Notes under the pieces: model-generated
Database searches by the model: none
What the model saw: the letters and a program-made list of their open reading frames with translations, nothing else
Told to the model about the DNA's origin: nothing
Shown here: piece by piece, positions 63,862-64,000 of the stretch
Position numbering within the stretch: the stretch's first letter is position 1
Layout of the letters: every line of letters begins with the position of its first letter
Source of the DNA: ATX-6F1 sp943369485
Lineage (GTDB): Bacteria > Cyanobacteriota > Cyanobacteriia > PCC-6307 > Cyanobiaceae
Direction of reading: 5' to 3'
NCBI GenBank assembly: GCA_943369485.1
Contig: CALRNH020000007.1
Coordinates: 1 to 64,000 of the forward strand
Length of the DNA stretch: 64,000 nt
Program-made: the position numbers and the translations under genes

Positions 63862-64000
63862 CCCAACTCCAACTCCACCCCCAGGTGCCGCCGCAGCCAG
63901 TCGCCCAGCACCGTCAGGCCCCAGCGCCGGGCCCAGGGTTCCAGATCCAGCCCCTCCGGCGTGGGGGGGAGCCGCAGCCCCAGCTCCCAGCGCTGGAAGG
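63858..64000 (-). CDS. C-terminal end of an unidentified protein (cut by window edge)
   Basis: The last 46 codons of a minus-strand gene are seen: FQRWELGLRLPPTPEGLDLE, WARRWGLTVLGDWLRRHLGV and stop TGA at 63860-63858, which overlaps the acyltransferase ATG. This looks GC-rich, unlike its downstream neighbour. The fragment is too short for family assignment; its operon position suggests another polysaccharide-biosynthesis protein. Confidence 0.55.
   Translation of the reverse strand, partial: FQRWELGLRLPPTPEGLDLEPWARRWGLTVLGDWLRRHLGVELELG

Overview
The window looks like a chromosomal segment of a high-GC picocyanobacterium of the Cyanobium / freshwater Synechococcus type. It carries cyanobacterial housekeeping genes (hemL, glcD, gltX, polA, rplS, map, yajQ), a cyanoexosortase A locus, an EbsA-like protein, copies of the octamer GCGATCGC (e.g. 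1645, 22096, 31455), and very dense GC-rich coding. No rRNA or CRISPR array is present. Two tRNA genes (Trp-CCA, Asp-GTC) flank a small central block.

Layout. 1-5.5 kb: start of an IS5-type transposase cut by the window edge, a pilin-like secreted protein, a decayed marC, a beta-barrel protein divergent from a DUF1254/DUF1214 protein, and a VapBC pair. 4.9-6.9 kb: a TetR regulator divergent from a glutathione S-transferase and a flavin-type oxidoreductase, with two matching operator palindromes between them. 6.9-13 kb: a four-gene minus-strand operon (formylglycine-generating enzyme, arylsulfatase, esterase, cupin) divergent from an AraC regulator. 13-16.7 kb: outer-membrane barrel, secreted protein and an MlaE/MlaD lipid-transport pair. 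16.7-26.6 kb: glcD, hemL, a full branched-chain amino-acid ABC transporter (K-H-M-G-F), a Ca2+/Na+ antiporter and an orphan amino-acid-binding protein.

26.5-33.8 kb: a fused 5-oxoprolinase, a GMC oxidoreductase, an aldo/keto reductase and yajQ. A 46-bp copy of the oxoprolinase start lies against yajQ, so the GMC/AKR pair looks like an insertion that split an older yajQ-oxoprolinase junction. 33.8-48 kb: MAPEG, SPFH/NfeD, DprA-like, DRTGG, EbsA-like, SDR, map, rplS, tRNAs, gltX, antiporter and polA.

48-52.9 kb: cyanoexosortase A with two companions, divergent from a Wzc-type tyrosine autokinase. 52.9-55.4 kb: a run of four toxin-antitoxin modules, three of them visibly broken. 55.4-57 kb: a CHAP/peptidoglycan-binding protein and a secreted protein with a PEP-CTERM-like tail, a possible exosortase substrate. 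57-64 kb: surface-polysaccharide genes (glycosyltransferases, acetyltransferase, methyltransferase, AT-rich acyltransferase) interrupted by decayed MNT/HEPN toxin-antitoxin cassettes.

The accessory themes are envelope and exopolysaccharide construction (48-64 kb), sulfate-ester hydrolysis (6.9-13 kb), amino-acid uptake next to 5-oxoproline salvage (19.6-30 kb), and heavy turnover of toxin-antitoxin modules.
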